From NCBI RefSeq assembly GCF_000504165.1, contig NZ_KI632505.1, positions 248,001 through 312,000 of the forward strand: a DNA stretch of 64,000 nt, given 5' to 3'. A program made the translations under genes and the position numbers. Positions 1 to 8,600 of this stretch are shown here, piece after piece; position 1 is the stretch's first letter; every line of letters starts with the position of its first letter. Below the pieces are notes generated by a model. It had not been told where the DNA came from, did no database searches, and saw only the letters and a program-made list of their open reading frames with translations. The stretch is from Bacillus sp. FJAT-14578. Lineage in GTDB: Bacteria; Bacillota; Bacilli; Bacillales; Bacillaceae_H.

Positions 1-1
1 T

Positions 2-541
2 GTTCAAGGAGATCCATCAGAAGAGGCCACTTTATTGAAAGCCAACATTTTACACGCCAAAAGGGTTTGTATTTTTTCCGATTCATCCATTGATGATTCT
101 ACCCTTGCAGATGGCAAAACACTCCTTATCGCTACGGCGGTCGAGTCACTCTCCCATACATACGAACAAAATATCCATACAATCGTCGAAATCAGCAAAG
201 AGAGTCATATCGGAAAGTTTAAACATGTAAACGTGGACGATTTCATTTTATCAAATGATTCCGTTTCCCGACTGATGGCCCGTGCCACGCTCCACCCGGG
301 AACAACAAATATCTTCCGTCAGCTTCTCAGCAAAAAATATGGCAGCAATATTCACGAAATCAAACCGATGCCGGAATGGAAAACGATACGTGATGCTTAT
401 TTATCACTATTTGAACAAGGGGCCGTCCTCATTTCCATTAATGAAGATATGAACTTTTTGGCGGATAAAGAACACCCCCTTCAACCAGACGATATGCTGT
501 TTATCGTTTGTAACGATGAAGCACTCTCGAAATTCTCTTAA
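2..541 (+). CDS. Potassium channel RCK (TrkA) domain, 3' part only
   Basis: The reading frame is open to the left edge, so only the C-terminal 179 residues of a longer gene are present. The visible part starts inside a Rossmann-type TrkA-N fold (GDPSEEATLLKAN, the usual end of the nucleotide-binding motif region, around residues 3-15) and continues through IVEISKESH and LLSKKYG into a TrkA-C-like tail (DAYLSLFEQGAVLI, then LQPDDMLFIVCND). This layout matches YugO-like MthK-family K+ channels of Bacillus, in which the cytoplasmic RCK ring gates the pore in response to ligand. Pore helices, if present, lie outside the window. A TrkA-type transporter subunit is the alternative. In-frame TTG codons near position 35 are internal, not the real start. 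Confidence 0.8.
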   Translation, partial: VQGDPSEEATLLKANILHAKRVCIFSDSSIDDSTLADGKTLLIATAVESLSHTYEQNIHTIVEISKESHIGKFKHVNVDDFILSNDSVSRLMARATLHPGTTNIFRQLLSKKYGSNIHEIKPMPEWKTIRDAYLSLFEQGAVLISINEDMNFLADKEHPLQPDDMLFIVCNDEALSKFS

Positions 542-575
542 AAGGATCCTCTTTCTTCCTTACTTTTTCGGGAGA

Positions 576-692
576 ATGAGGGAAATCTATCATTTGGTTT
601 ACGCCAGCCCAAAAGTAGACAAGGAAATCAAAAAATCGTTGCGCAAGTCCATGCGTAGACGAACAGTCCGCGGACTGGCCAAAGTTTATTAA
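576..692 (+). CDS. Possible 38-residue basic small protein
   Basis: An ATG-initiated frame of 38 codons lies 34 bases after the channel gene on the same strand, with GGGAG a few bases before the ATG, rather close for an ideal ribosome binding site. The predicted peptide is strongly basic (KKSLRKSMRRRTVRGLAK) and starts MREIYHLVYASPK. I do not recognise a family. It sits between the channel gene and a strong terminator and could be the last gene of that transcript. It could equally be chance. Confidence 0.3.
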   Translation: MREIYHLVYASPKVDKEIKKSLRKSMRRRTVRGLAKVY

Positions 693-765
693 GTTTAGGA
701 CGGGTCCTTTCAGAAGGATGGGTCAAAAGGGTTTCTTTTCGCCCTTTTGACCCATCCTCTTTTTA
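690..765. terminator. Bidirectional terminator, copy of a dispersed double-hairpin repeat
   Basis: A perfect 16-base inverted repeat (716-731 and 742-757, ends GGATGGGTCAAAAGGG) is followed by a T run on the + strand. It lies between the convergent channel gene and response regulator gene. The preceding bases (TTTAGGACGGG) and the hairpin resemble elements at about 39997-40096 and 47427-47530. Confidence 0.75.
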
Positions 766-1449
766 AACATTAAAGCGATATCCTGCTCCCCAAACGGTTT
801 CCAGATATTTTGGATTGGCAGGATCTCTTTCGATTTTTTCACGTAATTTCCGGATATGGACAGTGACCGTCGACACGTCTGCGGCCGAATCCAGCCCCCA
901 AATCTTTTCAAATAACTGTTCTTTACTTAGCACTTGGTTGGGATGCATCACAAGGAATACCAATAAATCGAATTCCCTTGTCGTAAATAAAACTTCCTTT
1001 CCATTTATATGAACTCTGCGTGCCGGTCTATCAATCGAAATTCCGTGAACGTATATGATGTTTGTTTTGGGCTGACTTCCTGCCAAGCGTTCATAACGTG
1101 CTAAATGCGCCTTCACTCTGGCAACCAGCTCACTCGGACTAAACGGCTTTGTAATATAATCGTCTGCACCTAAACCGAGCCCTCGAATTTTATCGATATC
1201 TTCTTTTTTAGCCGAAACAAGTAATATAGGTATGTTTTTGACAGCACGTATTTGTTTGCATACCTCAAACCCATTCATCCCTGGAAGCATAATATCCAGT
1301 ATAATCAAATCATAACTTCCTTGCAGGGCATGCTGTAGTCCTGCATCACCCGAATGTTGAATATCGACAACAAAATGATTGATTTCCAAGTAATCCCTTT
1401 GCAATTCTGCAATACTGACTTCGTCTTCTATAAGCAATATCTTTTTCAT
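763..1449 (-). CDS. OmpR-family response regulator
   Basis: 228 residues with the standard two-domain layout. The N-terminal receiver domain carries acidic residues E8, D9 and E10, phospho-acceptor D52 (LIILDIMLPG), S79 and K101 (TKPF). The C-terminal winged helix (about 128-228) ends in the typical TVTVHIRKLREKIE and WGAGYRF motifs. It binds DNA when phosphorylated by its partner kinase. Its ATG overlaps the stop of the upstream histidine kinase gene by four bases, so the two are translationally coupled. Signal and target genes are unknown; the neighbouring ABC exporter on the same strand is a possible target, but nothing in the sequence proves it. Confidence 0.95.
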   Translation of the reverse strand: MKKILLIEDEVSIAELQRDYLEINHFVVDIQHSGDAGLQHALQGSYDLIILDIMLPGMNGFEVCKQIRAVKNIPILLVSAKKEDIDKIRGLGLGADDYITKPFSPSELVARVKAHLARYERLAGSQPKTNIIYVHGISIDRPARRVHINGKEVLFTTREFDLLVFLVMHPNQVLSKEQLFEKIWGLDSAADVSTVTVHIRKLREKIERDPANPKYLETVWGAGYRFNV

Positions 1450-2906
1450 GTTACATCACCTTTTTTCTCCACTTTCTTTAAGGAAAAGAAGACACTTGTG
1501 CCTTTCCCTATCTCGCTTTCAGCCCAAATATTTCCTCTGTGCTCTTTAATGATTTGTTTGGCAATAGCCAACCCCAATCCGCTCCCGCCTGTTCGTGAAT
1601 TCCGAGACTGTTCGGCGCGGTAAAATCGATCAAAAATGTAAGGCAGAGCTGAAGGTTCAATTCCGTGTCCGTTATCTTTTACTTGTACCGCCACATCATG
1701 TGGTCCATCAAACAGATAAATATCGATATGCTTTTCTTCTTTGTCCATATATTTCACGCAATTTCCGATTATGTTGGCCAATACCCGCTTTAACTTTTCT
1801 CTATCTGCCGTTACATATACTGGCTCATGGATGAGATGCAGTCCAATATGGATACCTTGTTGAAACAAGTCCAGATGCAGTTCTTCTACATAATCTCTCA
1901 TATATTGAACCAGATCCACCGTTTCAAATGAAAACGGGACTGTCTTCAGGTCAAGCTTAGAAAACAAGAAAAGTTCATCGATTAATGAATCCATATCTTT
2001 TGCCTTTGTGTAAACCGTTGTTAAGTACCTGTCCATCTTTTCCGGAGTATTCGCTACACCGTCTTTTATTCCTTCAACATAGCCGATAATAGAAGTAATG
2101 GGTGTCTTCAAATCATGCGAAATATTGGACAGAAGTTCCTTTCGATTTTCTTCATATTGAAGTTGCAGCTCTACAGATTCCTTTAGCTTTATTCTCATTT
2201 GCTCAAAGGTCCGGTTCAATTGTCCAATCTCATCATTTGAACTCGCTTTAATTTGAAAGTTTAAATCTCCTGATTTGATTCGCTCCGAACTTTCTTTTAA
2301 TATTCCGATAGGCTTAATAATACTTCGTGAAACTAAATAATTCAAAAGGCCGATTATCATAATGAATAGCAAAAGCAAGAGGCCAAATAAAATCGGAAAC
2401 AGCTCTTGAGTCAATTCAGCATATGAGCTTGCCTTTCTCAATACAAAAATGCTTCCTTGACTTTTATCTGAAAAATAAAAATCGAACTTCACATAGGTAA
2501 AAAAGAAGTCGTCAATTTTTATCGTATCACGCGTATTGATGTTCGTCTCTTCGAACGCAGGAAGAGAATGACGCAATGACTGCTTGTCAAAAAACGGCGA
2601 AGCATATGTGATGTTCGTATCTTTTCTAATCACGATACCGATTTCCGCCTGTTCAATCTTCTGTAACTGTTCTTCGTTCAAAAGCTGGTCAGAATGATGT
2701 TTAGCCAGCAGCTTTAAATCGAGAAAGGCACTTTCTTCTGCTGTAGTCAACGGCTTTTGGACGTAATATTTTTTATAAAAATTCTCTACGGATTTTATAT
2801 CGCCTGTTATCGAAAATAAAATCAGAAAGCCGGCTGCCAATAATAACACGATCGACATAGCGATTACTCCAATGTATGACAACAGAAATCTCGTTTTGAT
2901 GGACAT
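1446..2906 (-). CDS. Membrane sensor histidine kinase
   Basis: 486 residues. There is a membrane segment at about 10-35, an extracytoplasmic sensing domain of about 130 residues, a second membrane segment at about 170-193, and a HAMP linker (about 194-245). The HisKA motif SHDLKTPITS places the phospho-accepting histidine at 264. The ATPase domain shows the N box (N382), DNGHGI (411-416) and GGSGLGLAI (440-448). It autophosphorylates on sensing an unknown extracellular signal and passes the phosphate to the response regulator encoded directly downstream. The sensing domain has no motif that I can match to a ligand. Confidence 0.95.
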   Translation of the reverse strand: MSIKTRFLLSYIGVIAMSIVLLLAAGFLILFSITGDIKSVENFYKKYYVQKPLTTAEESAFLDLKLLAKHHSDQLLNEEQLQKIEQAEIGIVIRKDTNITYASPFFDKQSLRHSLPAFEETNINTRDTIKIDDFFFTYVKFDFYFSDKSQGSIFVLRKASSYAELTQELFPILFGLLLLLFIMIIGLLNYLVSRSIIKPIGILKESSERIKSGDLNFQIKASSNDEIGQLNRTFEQMRIKLKESVELQLQYEENRKELLSNISHDLKTPITSIIGYVEGIKDGVANTPEKMDRYLTTVYTKAKDMDSLIDELFLFSKLDLKTVPFSFETVDLVQYMRDYVEELHLDLFQQGIHIGLHLIHEPVYVTADREKLKRVLANIIGNCVKYMDKEEKHIDIYLFDGPHDVAVQVKDNGHGIEPSALPYIFDRFYRAEQSRNSRTGGSGLGLAIAKQIIKEHRGNIWAESEIGKGTSVFFSLKKVEKKGDVT

Positions 2907-3301
2907 TATTGATCACCCCCGTACCCGCATCTTATATAAAGGCTGTTTTCGCAAACTTTGTTGCTATTTAACAAGTAGTGGGGAGTGGTTGATTTCCGCT
3001 CCAACCAACCTTAAACGCTTATCTTTCAAGAAACCTATCTAAAAACAACAATCTTTTAGAAAAGAGCCTATATAAATGATGTATTCACTCTCTTCCATTA
3101 GCTTGCGCAGTTCTTCTTTCTAAACAGCTCCAAAAAGCTTAGCGTATCTTCCTCAAGGAGACTATATCAAACAAACCTTAAAATTCCCTAAAATCTTTAT
3201 AAAAAATTTTTGAACATGGTTCTTTTTCATTTCAAGCACACTGACTCAGCCAGCACATCCCGCACATCGGAAACAGGACCCTACTACTCGGGCAGGATAA
3301 A
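2907..3301. other. Intergenic stretch with degenerate repeat
   Basis: About 400 bases without a convincing gene. Bases around 3250-3300 (AGCACATC...ACATCGG...CGGGCAGGATAAA) resemble part of the element at about 23740-23905 and are probably a decayed copy. The rest is A+T-rich and should hold the promoter of the kinase-regulator operon near 2910-2960. Confidence 0.4.
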
Positions 3302-3336
3302 AAAGCCTGTGTAGTCGCTCACACTACACAGGCTTT
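3302..3336 (-). terminator. Terminator overlapping the ABC transporter stop codon
   Basis: A 14-base perfect inverted repeat (AAAGCCTGTGTAGT and its complement, 3302-3315 and 3323-3336) is followed on the minus strand by a T run. One arm contains the last codons and stop of the ABC transporter gene, so the coding region runs into the terminator. Confidence 0.8.
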
Positions 3337-5078
3337 GAAACATGCTCGATATTCTCTTCCCACTGGAATTGCTGCTGGACGAGTTTACGGTAAAAGTCAT
3401 GGCTGCTCATCAATTCTTCGTGTGTACCGACGCCTGTGACCGTTCCTTCTTGCATGACGACAATTTGATCGGCCTTTAAAATGGTCGATAACCGGTGGGC
3501 GATGACAAATGACGTGCGCCCTTTCATCACTTCATCCAGAGACTCTTGGACTAATTTTTCCGATTCGCTGTCAAGGCTTGCCGTGGCTTCGTCAAGCAGT
3601 AAAAACTGCGGATTTCGCAAAATCGCCCGTGCAATGGCAATACGCTGGCGCTGGCCGCCGGATAGATTGATTCCCCTTTCCCCTACCATCGTGTCATACT
3701 TTTGCGGAAAGCCGTCGATAAACGCATGGGCATTGGCAAGGCTTGCCGCTTCTTGAATTTCTTCATCCGTCGCCTCGCGGTTCAAGCCGTACGTGATGTT
3801 TTCACGGATTGTCCCGGCCAGCACCGGGGAATCTTGCGGCACATAACTGAACAGCTCACGCCATGTGCGCAATTGAATCTGTTCGCTTGGTGTGCCGTCT
3901 AATGAGATGATCCCTTCCGTCGGCTCATAAAAACGCTCCATGAGCGCAAACAGCGTCGATTTCCCGACACCGCTCGGACCGACGAACGCCGTCACCTTTC
4001 CTGGATTGGCCGTAAAATTGATGTCCTTCAATATCGGGCGATCCTTTTCATATCCGAAGCTGACATTCTGAAAAGCCAACACTCCACCCGAAGCACGGGA
4101 GTGGCCCAACTCATACTCTTCCTCTCGTTCATCCAAAATGTGGAAAATCCGTTCTGTCGCTCCTTTTGTCGTTTGAAAGCTTGTAACGAAACGGCTCAAC
4201 GAACCGACAGGAACCATGATTCGGAACAAGTATAAGATAAACGCCACAAGTTCCCCTGCCGTAATATCTCCCTGACTCACCCGAAAAGCCCCGAATCCAA
4301 CAATGGCAATTAAAAGACCCGTCATGGTCGCGCTCATCAACGGTGATAATATCGCTTCGATTTTCGCTTTTTGGATACCGAATTGAAATAACTTCCTAAA
4401 CGATTCTTTCCCTTTTTCGAATTCAATCTGTTCGGTATTATACGCTTTGATCAATCTGATTTCACTTAACATCTGCGCCAAAAAAGCGGTCAGCTTTGAC
4501 ATTTGATCTTGCTGCTCACGCGATACTTTGTAAATTTTTCTCCCCATCGGCATCACGATAAAGACCATAATCGGAATAGCCAGCAATAAAATGAGCGTCA
4601 TCGGCACATCCAATGTAAATAAAATGACAACCGCAATCACAATCGACAGCAAGTTTGTAATCAAATCAATCATTTCGGTCGACAGCAAATTCATGACGAT
4701 GGTCGTATCATTCGTAATGCGGCTCACCATTTCACCGGAACGGTTACGGTCATAATACGAAATCGGCAGCCGGATGAACTTTTGCCAAATGGCCGTACGA
4801 AGCCGCTCGACGACAGACTGGCCGATTTGTGCCAATAGATAAAGAGAAAAAGCGCTTGTAACGATCTGCACGATAAACAGCAATACGACTTTCAGGATAA
4901 GGTCTGGCGGCAATCCATTTGAAAATGAATCCAATAATTGTTTCATAAAAAGCGGAATCGTTAACGAGATGCCGGTGTTCACCAACGATAAAAACAAAGC
5001 GGCCAGAAATTTTCCTAACGGCGGGCTTGTTAACATCCATAGCTTTCGAAATTGAAAAGTCGGTTCTTTTTTCATCAT
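3324..5078 (-). CDS. BmrA-like ABC multidrug exporter (half transporter)
   Basis: 584 residues, the usual length of a homodimeric permease-ATPase fusion. Six membrane helices fill about residues 20-310. The ATPase domain has Walker A GPSGVGKST (367-375), Q-loop Q415, signature LSGGQ (472-476), Walker B FLLLDEATA (492-500, catalytic E497) and H-loop H528. Sequence and domain order are closest to Bacillus BmrA, a drug and lipid-like substrate exporter driven by ATP hydrolysis. All catalytic residues are intact. It is monocistronic, with its own terminator, and lies just upstream of the two-component operon on the same strand. A lipid or peptide exporter role is the alternative. Confidence 0.93.
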   Translation of the reverse strand: MMKKEPTFQFRKLWMLTSPPLGKFLAALFLSLVNTGISLTIPLFMKQLLDSFSNGLPPDLILKVVLLFIVQIVTSAFSLYLLAQIGQSVVERLRTAIWQKFIRLPISYYDRNRSGEMVSRITNDTTIVMNLLSTEMIDLITNLLSIVIAVVILFTLDVPMTLILLLAIPIMVFIVMPMGRKIYKVSREQQDQMSKLTAFLAQMLSEIRLIKAYNTEQIEFEKGKESFRKLFQFGIQKAKIEAILSPLMSATMTGLLIAIVGFGAFRVSQGDITAGELVAFILYLFRIMVPVGSLSRFVTSFQTTKGATERIFHILDEREEEYELGHSRASGGVLAFQNVSFGYEKDRPILKDINFTANPGKVTAFVGPSGVGKSTLFALMERFYEPTEGIISLDGTPSEQIQLRTWRELFSYVPQDSPVLAGTIRENITYGLNREATDEEIQEAASLANAHAFIDGFPQKYDTMVGERGINLSGGQRQRIAIARAILRNPQFLLLDEATASLDSESEKLVQESLDEVMKGRTSFVIAHRLSTILKADQIVVMQEGTVTGVGTHEELMSSHDFYRKLVQQQFQWEENIEHVSKPV

Positions 5079-5426
5079 TAACTCCTTTATATATGAAGCC
5101 TTCGACTCTCATTCTATACTAATAAGACTTCCCGTGGCAAAAGATAGATAGCAGGTCTGAAACACTTAAGAAATTTCCCTTTATATGAATCCTACTTATC
5201 TTTTTCATATTTACCATCTGTCCTTTTACCAGTCACGTCTCTCAGTTTTACATCTTAAATAATCTTACAACGGTCCTCGTATAAGAAGCGGTCGAGGAGA
5301 ACCCGCAAGGGAGCTTCCCGACCGCTTCGTTATTTCCACCATTTTCCCTAATGACAAACTTCTTGTAAAAGAGTAAAATCCTCTATGTACTCAACTATTT
5401 TAGTAGTTTTCGAGAGGAGAACATTT
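5079..5426. other. Intergenic region with one hairpin
   Basis: No gene seen. An inverted repeat (GAAGCGGTCG...CGACCGCTTC, about 5286-5328) could be a terminator or transcript hairpin. The promoter of the SLH gene must lie between it and 5410. Confidence 0.4.
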
Positions 5427-6506
5427 GTGAAAAAATTTCGCGTCTTTTTAGCAGGTTTGATGACTGCAACCCTACTACCTTTCAACGCAGCTTTTGCAGC
5501 GGAAAAAACATCGGACATGTACATCGCCGAAGACGTAGATCCGGAATCCATCCCATATGCCTATGAGCAAATCGATGATTTCATGTCTGCAGATATTATC
5601 GACGGAAAAGTCGATGAAGAAGGATATGTATATGTAAAGCCTTATGACAACATTACGCGTGCCCAGTTCGTGAAAATGCTGGTCAATGCCCTGAATTTAA
5701 AAAGCGATGCACCGGCTAAAACATTCTCGGATGTAAAGGCGGATGATTGGTTCGCTCCATATGTAGAAATCGCAAGCGGTCTTGGTATCGTAAATGGAAA
5801 TAACGGCAAGTTTAATCCAAACGAAAAAATTAAGCGTAATCATATGGCGGCTTTCATTCACCGTGCAGTGAAAGCGGACGTAACGTTTAAACCGATCGGA
5901 AAGACATTTACGGACGTACCAAATGACGAATTTTATACGCCAATTCATGAAGCGGCAGCGAACGGCATTATTAACGGCTACGGAGATACGTTTAAGCCAT
6001 ATGCTTTTGCCACTCGCGCTCAAGGGATTTTAATGATCCACCGTGCCCTTTGGCAGCAAAAATCGGACCTTCCGAACGAACAAGAGTTGGAAGACTTCTT
6101 ACGCAGCCACATTCTCGCTGAAAACAAAGCAGCGGAAACCATGGATACAGCGGAACTCACAAAATTGTATAACAGCAACACAACTGGCTACTATCGTGCA
6201 ATGGGCCTTGATTCCCTTACAATGTATGAAGACATTTACGGGGACGATGCTGAAATGAGCATGAAAGCCGATGAAGAGTTCAATGTAGATACGGTTTCGT
6301 TAAGCAACAACTATGCAAAAATTGAAGTTACGGATATTCAGTACTATCTTGAAATGAAATTCGGTAATGACAGCTTCAAAATGGATGTGGATATGTCAGG
6401 GGAATACTCATTGAAGAAAGATGCAAACGGGCAATGGAAAATCTATAACTTCGTTCCTTATGATGAAGAATTAGAAGACATGCCATTACTTTCAGTGAAT
6501 AAATAA
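5427..6506 (+). CDS. Secreted S-layer homology (SLH) domain protein
   Basis: 359 residues from a GTG start. This start is preferred over an ATG at 5385 because GAGAGGAG lies just upstream and the product then begins with a clean signal peptide (MKKFRVFLAGL...AFAA). Two to three SLH repeats follow (about 30-200), recognisable by ITRAQFVKMLVNAL, FSDVKADDWFAPYV, FNPNEKIKRNHMAAFIHRA, FTDVPNDEFYTPI and TRAQGILMIHRAL. SLH modules bind pyruvylated secondary cell-wall polymer, so the protein should be anchored to the wall. The C-terminal about 150 residues form an acidic domain without a recognised family. It is followed by a strong terminator and appears monocistronic. Confidence 0.9.
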   Translation: MKKFRVFLAGLMTATLLPFNAAFAAEKTSDMYIAEDVDPESIPYAYEQIDDFMSADIIDGKVDEEGYVYVKPYDNITRAQFVKMLVNALNLKSDAPAKTFSDVKADDWFAPYVEIASGLGIVNGNNGKFNPNEKIKRNHMAAFIHRAVKADVTFKPIGKTFTDVPNDEFYTPIHEAAANGIINGYGDTFKPYAFATRAQGILMIHRALWQQKSDLPNEQELEDFLRSHILAENKAAETMDTAELTKLYNSNTTGYYRAMGLDSLTMYEDIYGDDAEMSMKADEEFNVDTVSLSNNYAKIEVTDIQYYLEMKFGNDSFKMDVDMSGEYSLKKDANGQWKIYNFVPYDEELEDMPLLSVNK

Positions 6507-6522
6507 AAGAATTCCCTCTTAT

Positions 6523-6575
6523 AAAAGGGGTGCGGAAAGCTCATAAAAGGTGCTTTCCGCACCCCTTTTTCGTTT
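6523..6575 (+). terminator. Terminator after the SLH gene
   Basis: Long inverted repeat: GGGGTGCGGAAAGC (6527-6540) pairs with GCTTTCCGCACCCC (6552-6565), followed by TTTTTCGTTTCTTTT. Confidence 0.85.
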
Positions 6576-6644
6576 CTTTTCCAAAAAGCCATTCCCCTAT
6601 GTTTTTTAGCTATTGATCGCACCGCTTTTCCACTCTTTCCTTAT

Positions 6645-6672
6645 ACAAGCTCTTCCCTTCTTACATATAATA
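6645..6672 (+). promoter_or_regulatory. Possible sigma-K-type promoter
   Basis: AC, 17 bases, then CATATAATA just upstream of the GerPA/GerPF-like gene. This resembles the sigma-K pattern AC-N16-CATANNNTA, and gerP genes of Bacillus are known to be transcribed late in the mother cell. Inference from pattern only. Confidence 0.4.
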
Positions 6673-6698
6673 GGGAAAATAGTGTGAGGTGAAGAAAA

Positions 6699-6908
6699 AT
6701 GACTTTTATTTTCGGTCCCGTGAAAATTGGAAATGTAGAAAGCGGCGGCATCGTCAACTTCGGAAACTGTGCCTGCATCCCTTCCGCTGACAGGAGTTCG
6801 GCATCAGGAGCAGAAGAAGCCGTCCCCAATCTCACCATGCTATCCTTTTCCCCCATCCCTCCTCAAGGTACCACTCCCCTTATTATTCCTCCCGAGGAAA
6901 CAGAGTAA
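6699..6908 (+). CDS. GerPA/GerPF-family spore germination protein
   Basis: 69 residues, the length typical of this family. The N-terminus TFIFGPVKIGNVESGGIVNFGN matches the conserved GPVKINSV...GVVNFGD core of GerPA and GerPF, small proteins of the spore coat that help germinants reach the inner receptors. The C-terminal half (Ser/Ala, then Pro-rich PIPPQGTTPLIIPPEE) is divergent. A good ribosome binding site (GTGAGGTG) precedes the ATG. It stands alone, not in a gerPABCDEF operon, so it is a paralogue rather than a core GerP subunit. Confidence 0.8.
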   Translation: MTFIFGPVKIGNVESGGIVNFGNCACIPSADRSSASGAEEAVPNLTMLSFSPIPPQGTTPLIIPPEETE

Positions 6909-6941
6909 AGGAAATTTCCATCAATATGAATTCCTTCAAAT

Positions 6942-6973
6942 AAAAAAACTTCCGCTCAGATGGAAGTTTTTTT
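6942..6973. terminator. Bidirectional terminator
   Basis: AAAAAAACTTCC pairs with GGAAGTTTTTTT across a short loop. It serves both the gerP-like gene and the convergent 57-residue gene, whose stop codon touches the hairpin. Confidence 0.75.
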
Positions 6974-7145
6974 ATAATTCACCGCGACGTCTTAATTTAT
7001 ACTCAAGAAATAATCGTTCAAGAAACTGATACAATTGCGTTTCCATTTCTTGCCGCTCTTCAGGATTTTTCGCTTGCCCTATCCTTTTCTTCAGCTCTTT
7101 AACATACTCCTTTTGTTCCATTGTTAAATCATGTGACAACATCAT
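6972..7145 (-). CDS. Small hypothetical protein, 57 residues
   Basis: A 57-codon frame starting ATGATG, with GGAGTGGAG correctly placed upstream and a terminator at its end. The product is hydrophilic and predicted helical (MEQKEYVKELKKRIGQ, then ERQEMETQLYQFLERLF, then a basic LRRRGEL tail). There is no membrane segment or known domain. Codon pattern, ribosome binding site and terminator argue for a real gene; I cannot assign a function. Confidence 0.65.
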   Translation of the reverse strand: MMLSHDLTMEQKEYVKELKKRIGQAKNPEERQEMETQLYQFLERLFLEYKLRRRGEL

Positions 7146-7315
7146 GCGCTCTCCACTCCTTTTTTCTTTTATTCAACCATTGAATACAAAATGAATCAAA
7201 GAAGTTGTTAAGAAAGCTAACATGCGATTTAATAATAGACTTTTATATCATCATTTTTATATAATCGACATAATTATCTTAAATTGCAAAGGAGAAAGAG
7301 TTATCAATGGATATT

Positions 7316-7852
7316 TCACCGGTCATCCTTCCGTTTTTTGATGAATGCAGCAAGCCTTTCAAAAAAGATGACATTGATGATGGCCGTCAATAAGTAAAAC
7401 ATCGCCGAATAAGATAACTTCCAGCTTTTGTAGGTAAACAAATGAAATACATGGACAGAAACGGCCTCCAGTCCCGTTAAAAGGATGGCGCACCCTACTA
7501 TGAACCATACCTTATTCGGTTTCCAGCTTTTATAAATGTGCATCAAAAATAGAAAAAAACCTGGATAAACGATGTTTTGAAGGAAGATATCCGTAATTTC
7601 ACCACTGTTCCTGTCTACCGTGTCGTAAAAGTCATATGGAGGCATCGCCAGAAAATAGTCTCCTACCGTTGTCAATTGCAAATTAAATAGGGAAATGCAG
7701 ATAATTTCTGTCCAAAGAAGGGCTCTGTTTTTAACTGTGATCCAGTAAATACAAACACACACAAGGATCACAATCGCTAACGCAAACCATTCATTTTCAT
7801 CAAATTTTTCGGGAAGGATGGGCTTCAGGACATTTTCATATATCTTTTTCAT
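7316..7852 (-). CDS. CBO0543-family integral membrane protein
   Basis: 178 residues with about five predicted membrane helices, containing the pattern characteristic of CBO0543-type proteins: WITVKNRALLWTEIICISLF, a loop with YDFYDTVDR, then YPGFFLFLMHIYKSWKP and a basic C-terminus. The family is confined to spore-forming Firmicutes and its biochemical role is unknown. It is encoded directly after, and overlaps by 17 bases, another membrane protein gene, so the pair is probably cotranscribed and may form a complex. Confidence 0.75.
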   Translation of the reverse strand: MKKIYENVLKPILPEKFDENEWFALAIVILVCVCIYWITVKNRALLWTEIICISLFNLQLTTVGDYFLAMPPYDFYDTVDRNSGEITDIFLQNIVYPGFFLFLMHIYKSWKPNKVWFIVGCAILLTGLEAVSVHVFHLFTYKSWKLSYSAMFYLLTAIINVIFFERLAAFIKKRKDDR

Positions 7853-8336
7853 CTTTGATCATCTTTTCTTTACGAAGTACTCCAGGCAATATCTCCAAAA
7901 AATAAATGGAACAAGAGAGAACGATCATCGCTAGCACAAAATCGATCGACGGATACCAGCTTTCCGCTTTCGATTCCAGTACTCCGATAATAAGCAAGAT
8001 TTTCTCCATCAAAACCCCTCCTGCTACCCATGAAAAACAAATGCTTACCTTTGCTGACAGACGGTGCTGGCCCCGTAAAAAGTACAGCACCCACATTAAC
8101 AGTACCGGAAAGATTACCCCATACTGAAGCCGCGCCGACCAAAAAGGAAAATGTTCTTCCACCACCCTTAATCGCTCATATGGTGAAGAAATCATATAGA
8201 AAAATATTTGGCAAAAGTATGAAGTGAACATTAGGTGGATGAAGATTTCTAAAGAGTCAAATCTCTTCCTCAATAATTTTAATGATAAAAGCAATACGAT
8301 TGATAAACATCCAAAGACTAAAAAAATGATGAACAT
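7836..8336 (-). CDS. Integral membrane protein partnered with CBO0543 gene
   Basis: 166 residues, about five predicted membrane helices and a short basic tail (RKEKMIKDEKDI). It shares the general topology of its downstream neighbour but I do not recognise a named family. The 17-base overlap with the CBO0543-family gene indicates translational coupling. The pair lies between spore-related genes, which is weak support for a sporulation role. Confidence 0.6.
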   Translation of the reverse strand: MFIIFLVFGCLSIVLLLSLKLLRKRFDSLEIFIHLMFTSYFCQIFFYMISSPYERLRVVEEHFPFWSARLQYGVIFPVLLMWVLYFLRGQHRLSAKVSICFSWVAGGVLMEKILLIIGVLESKAESWYPSIDFVLAMIVLSCSIYFLEILPGVLRKEKMIKDEKDI

Positions 8337-8516
8337 ATGTCACCTTCCATTGCACTTACTGCGTTCCATCACAATCAAATGTCAAGCCGCCCTTTTCGTC
8401 TGCCCTAACACCCTTTACTCATGGAAGACTTACTTTATAGATAACGTGCACGTTCTTCGTAAAAAATATCCAAACCTGGAGAAGTGATAAAAAAGGAAAG
8501 TGAGTACTTGTGTTAT

Positions 8517-8574
8517 TTATAATAATTATAATTTAGTATTGATTTTAATTTTATATTTGTTATAATAACTATAC
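8517..8574 (+). promoter_or_regulatory. dps promoter with two PerR-like boxes
   Basis: TTATAATAATTATAA (8517-8531) is a perfect match to the PerR operator consensus TTATAATnATTATAA. A second, weaker box (8560-8574, TTATAATAACTATAC) covers the -10 element. The promoter itself reads TTGATT (8539-8544), 16 bases, TATAAT (8561-8566). This predicts peroxide-inducible, iron/manganese-dependent repression, as known for mrgA of Bacillus. Confidence 0.85.
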
Positions 8575-8600
8575 AGACATACATAAGGAGGAATTCAATT

